This document shows positions 63,583 through 64,000 of a DNA stretch of 64,000 nt, piece after piece. The stretch is taken from positions 47,129-111,128 of the forward strand of contig WFOS01000046.1 of assembly GCA_015487975.1 (NCBI GenBank), read 5' to 3'. Position 1 is the stretch's first letter; each line of letters opens with the position of its first letter. The notes under the pieces were generated by a model, which was not told the origin of the DNA, ran no database searches, and worked only from the letters and a program-made list of their open reading frames with translations. Position numbers and translations under genes: made by a program. This DNA is from Ardenticatena sp. GTDB taxonomy: Bacteria; Chloroflexota; Anaerolineae; Ardenticatenales; Ardenticatenaceae.

Positions 63583-64000
63583 TCGGAGCAGTCCCCTTTT
63601 TCCGCTGCTTTGCAACGGATGGAAACCAACCTGGCATATGCCATCATGGGGAGCGTAATATGGCAATACCAACTGTGCCAATAGCGCCCTTCGTACTCAT
63701 CCAATCCAGTCTCGCCTTTGGCCTCCTCGAACACCTGTTCGATCGCATGACGGCTGAAGACCACCTGAGCCAACGGGCGCACACCGGTCTTCGCTGGCGC
63801 ATTGGACAAATAGGAGGCCAGGTCCGTCGGATTGCTGAGAGAGCGCCGAGCCAACAACCAAACCTCAGGACCGGGCGCGCCATCGCGATGTTCTACAACA
63901 CGCGCACAGGCCCAGTCGTCGGTGCGAGATCCCTTTTCGCCCGCCGCCACGGTCAAGCGCTGCCACTGAGCTTCAGGCCATGCCGCGACCAGACGTGCCA
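63583..64000 (-). mobile_element. IS701-like transposase, C-terminal part (continues past window edge)
   Basis: The minus-strand frame is open from the right edge: WPEAQWQRLTVAAGEKGSR, WLLARRSLSNPTDLASYLSN, then [19 protein letters not shown] with the catalytic Glu region and [17 protein letters not shown]. This matches DDE transposases of the IS701/IS4 superfamily. Near 63590 it runs out of frame into the copied adenosyltransferase fragment instead of a natural stop, so the 3' end is truncated or fused. The 5' part lies outside the window. Confidence 0.82.

Overview
The window is about 57% GC by eye, gene-dense, and mostly ordinary chromosomal backbone of a free-living bacterium. The gene mix points to Chloroflexota, perhaps an Ardenticatenia/Anaerolineae-type lineage: GlpX-type FBPase, CsoR/CopZ, YitT, DegV, DUF2225, DUF5335, AIM24-like protein, an orphan Flp pilin and a cytochrome c maturation set with a Cys-type CcmE. 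This assignment is an inference from protein families only; no rRNA is present. Promoters of the TTGACA-16/17-TATAAT type recur, and most genes have clear AGGAGG-like ribosome sites.

Layout. 1-6.9 kb: tail of isocitrate lyase, glpX, six tRNAs (Thr, Glu, Val, Gln, Leu, Pro), a CsoR/CopZ copper pair, a YitT membrane protein, a secreted lipase-like protein and a DsrE protein. 7-13.4 kb: a GT4 glycosyltransferase with a FemAB/CelD acyltransferase, an Rrf2 regulator with three Cys, a gene remnant, a response regulator, two tRNA-Met genes, DUF420 and DegV. 13.4-26.4 kb: primary sigma factor, DUF2225 protein, a 2-hydroxyacid dehydrogenase, alanine racemase, an ABC exporter (ATPase plus two permeases, one frameshifted), an AIM24-like protein, a membrane signalling-type protein and a tandem Usp. 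26.5-32.7 kb: a probably leaderless beta-propeller protein, a starch-synthase-like glycosyltransferase, Hsp20, DUF5335 and nicotinate phosphoribosyltransferase.

32.8-44.1 kb is an envelope-glycan region on one strand: GDP-mannose 4,6-dehydratase, a partner reductase, phosphohexomutase, TatD, polyprenyl synthase, GT2, GT4, a flippase-like membrane protein, an O-antigen-ligase-like protein and an alpha/alpha-barrel protein. Together they can make an activated deoxyhexose, a polyprenyl carrier and a polymer. 44.2-52.4 kb carries DUF456, the Flp pilin, an M20 peptidase, GAPDH, a clan GH-A protein and a class A PBP. 52.6-57.0 kb is a cytochrome c maturation operon (ccmE-ccmF-ccmI-like-ccmA-ccmB). 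It is followed by a lipoprotein-type class B PBP, a phosphoribosyltransferase, an RNase H-like exonuclease, PduO-type cobalamin adenosyltransferase and a DNA methyltransferase-repair protein.

The last 2 kb is the clearest accessory region. Two unrecognised secreted-protein genes with visibly lower GC sit between two 168-bp direct repeats of the 3' end of the cobalamin adenosyltransferase gene. Two TGAGTAC-N4-GTACTCA-type palindromes precede them, and a transposase cut by the window edge follows them. This is the part of the window most likely to be new.
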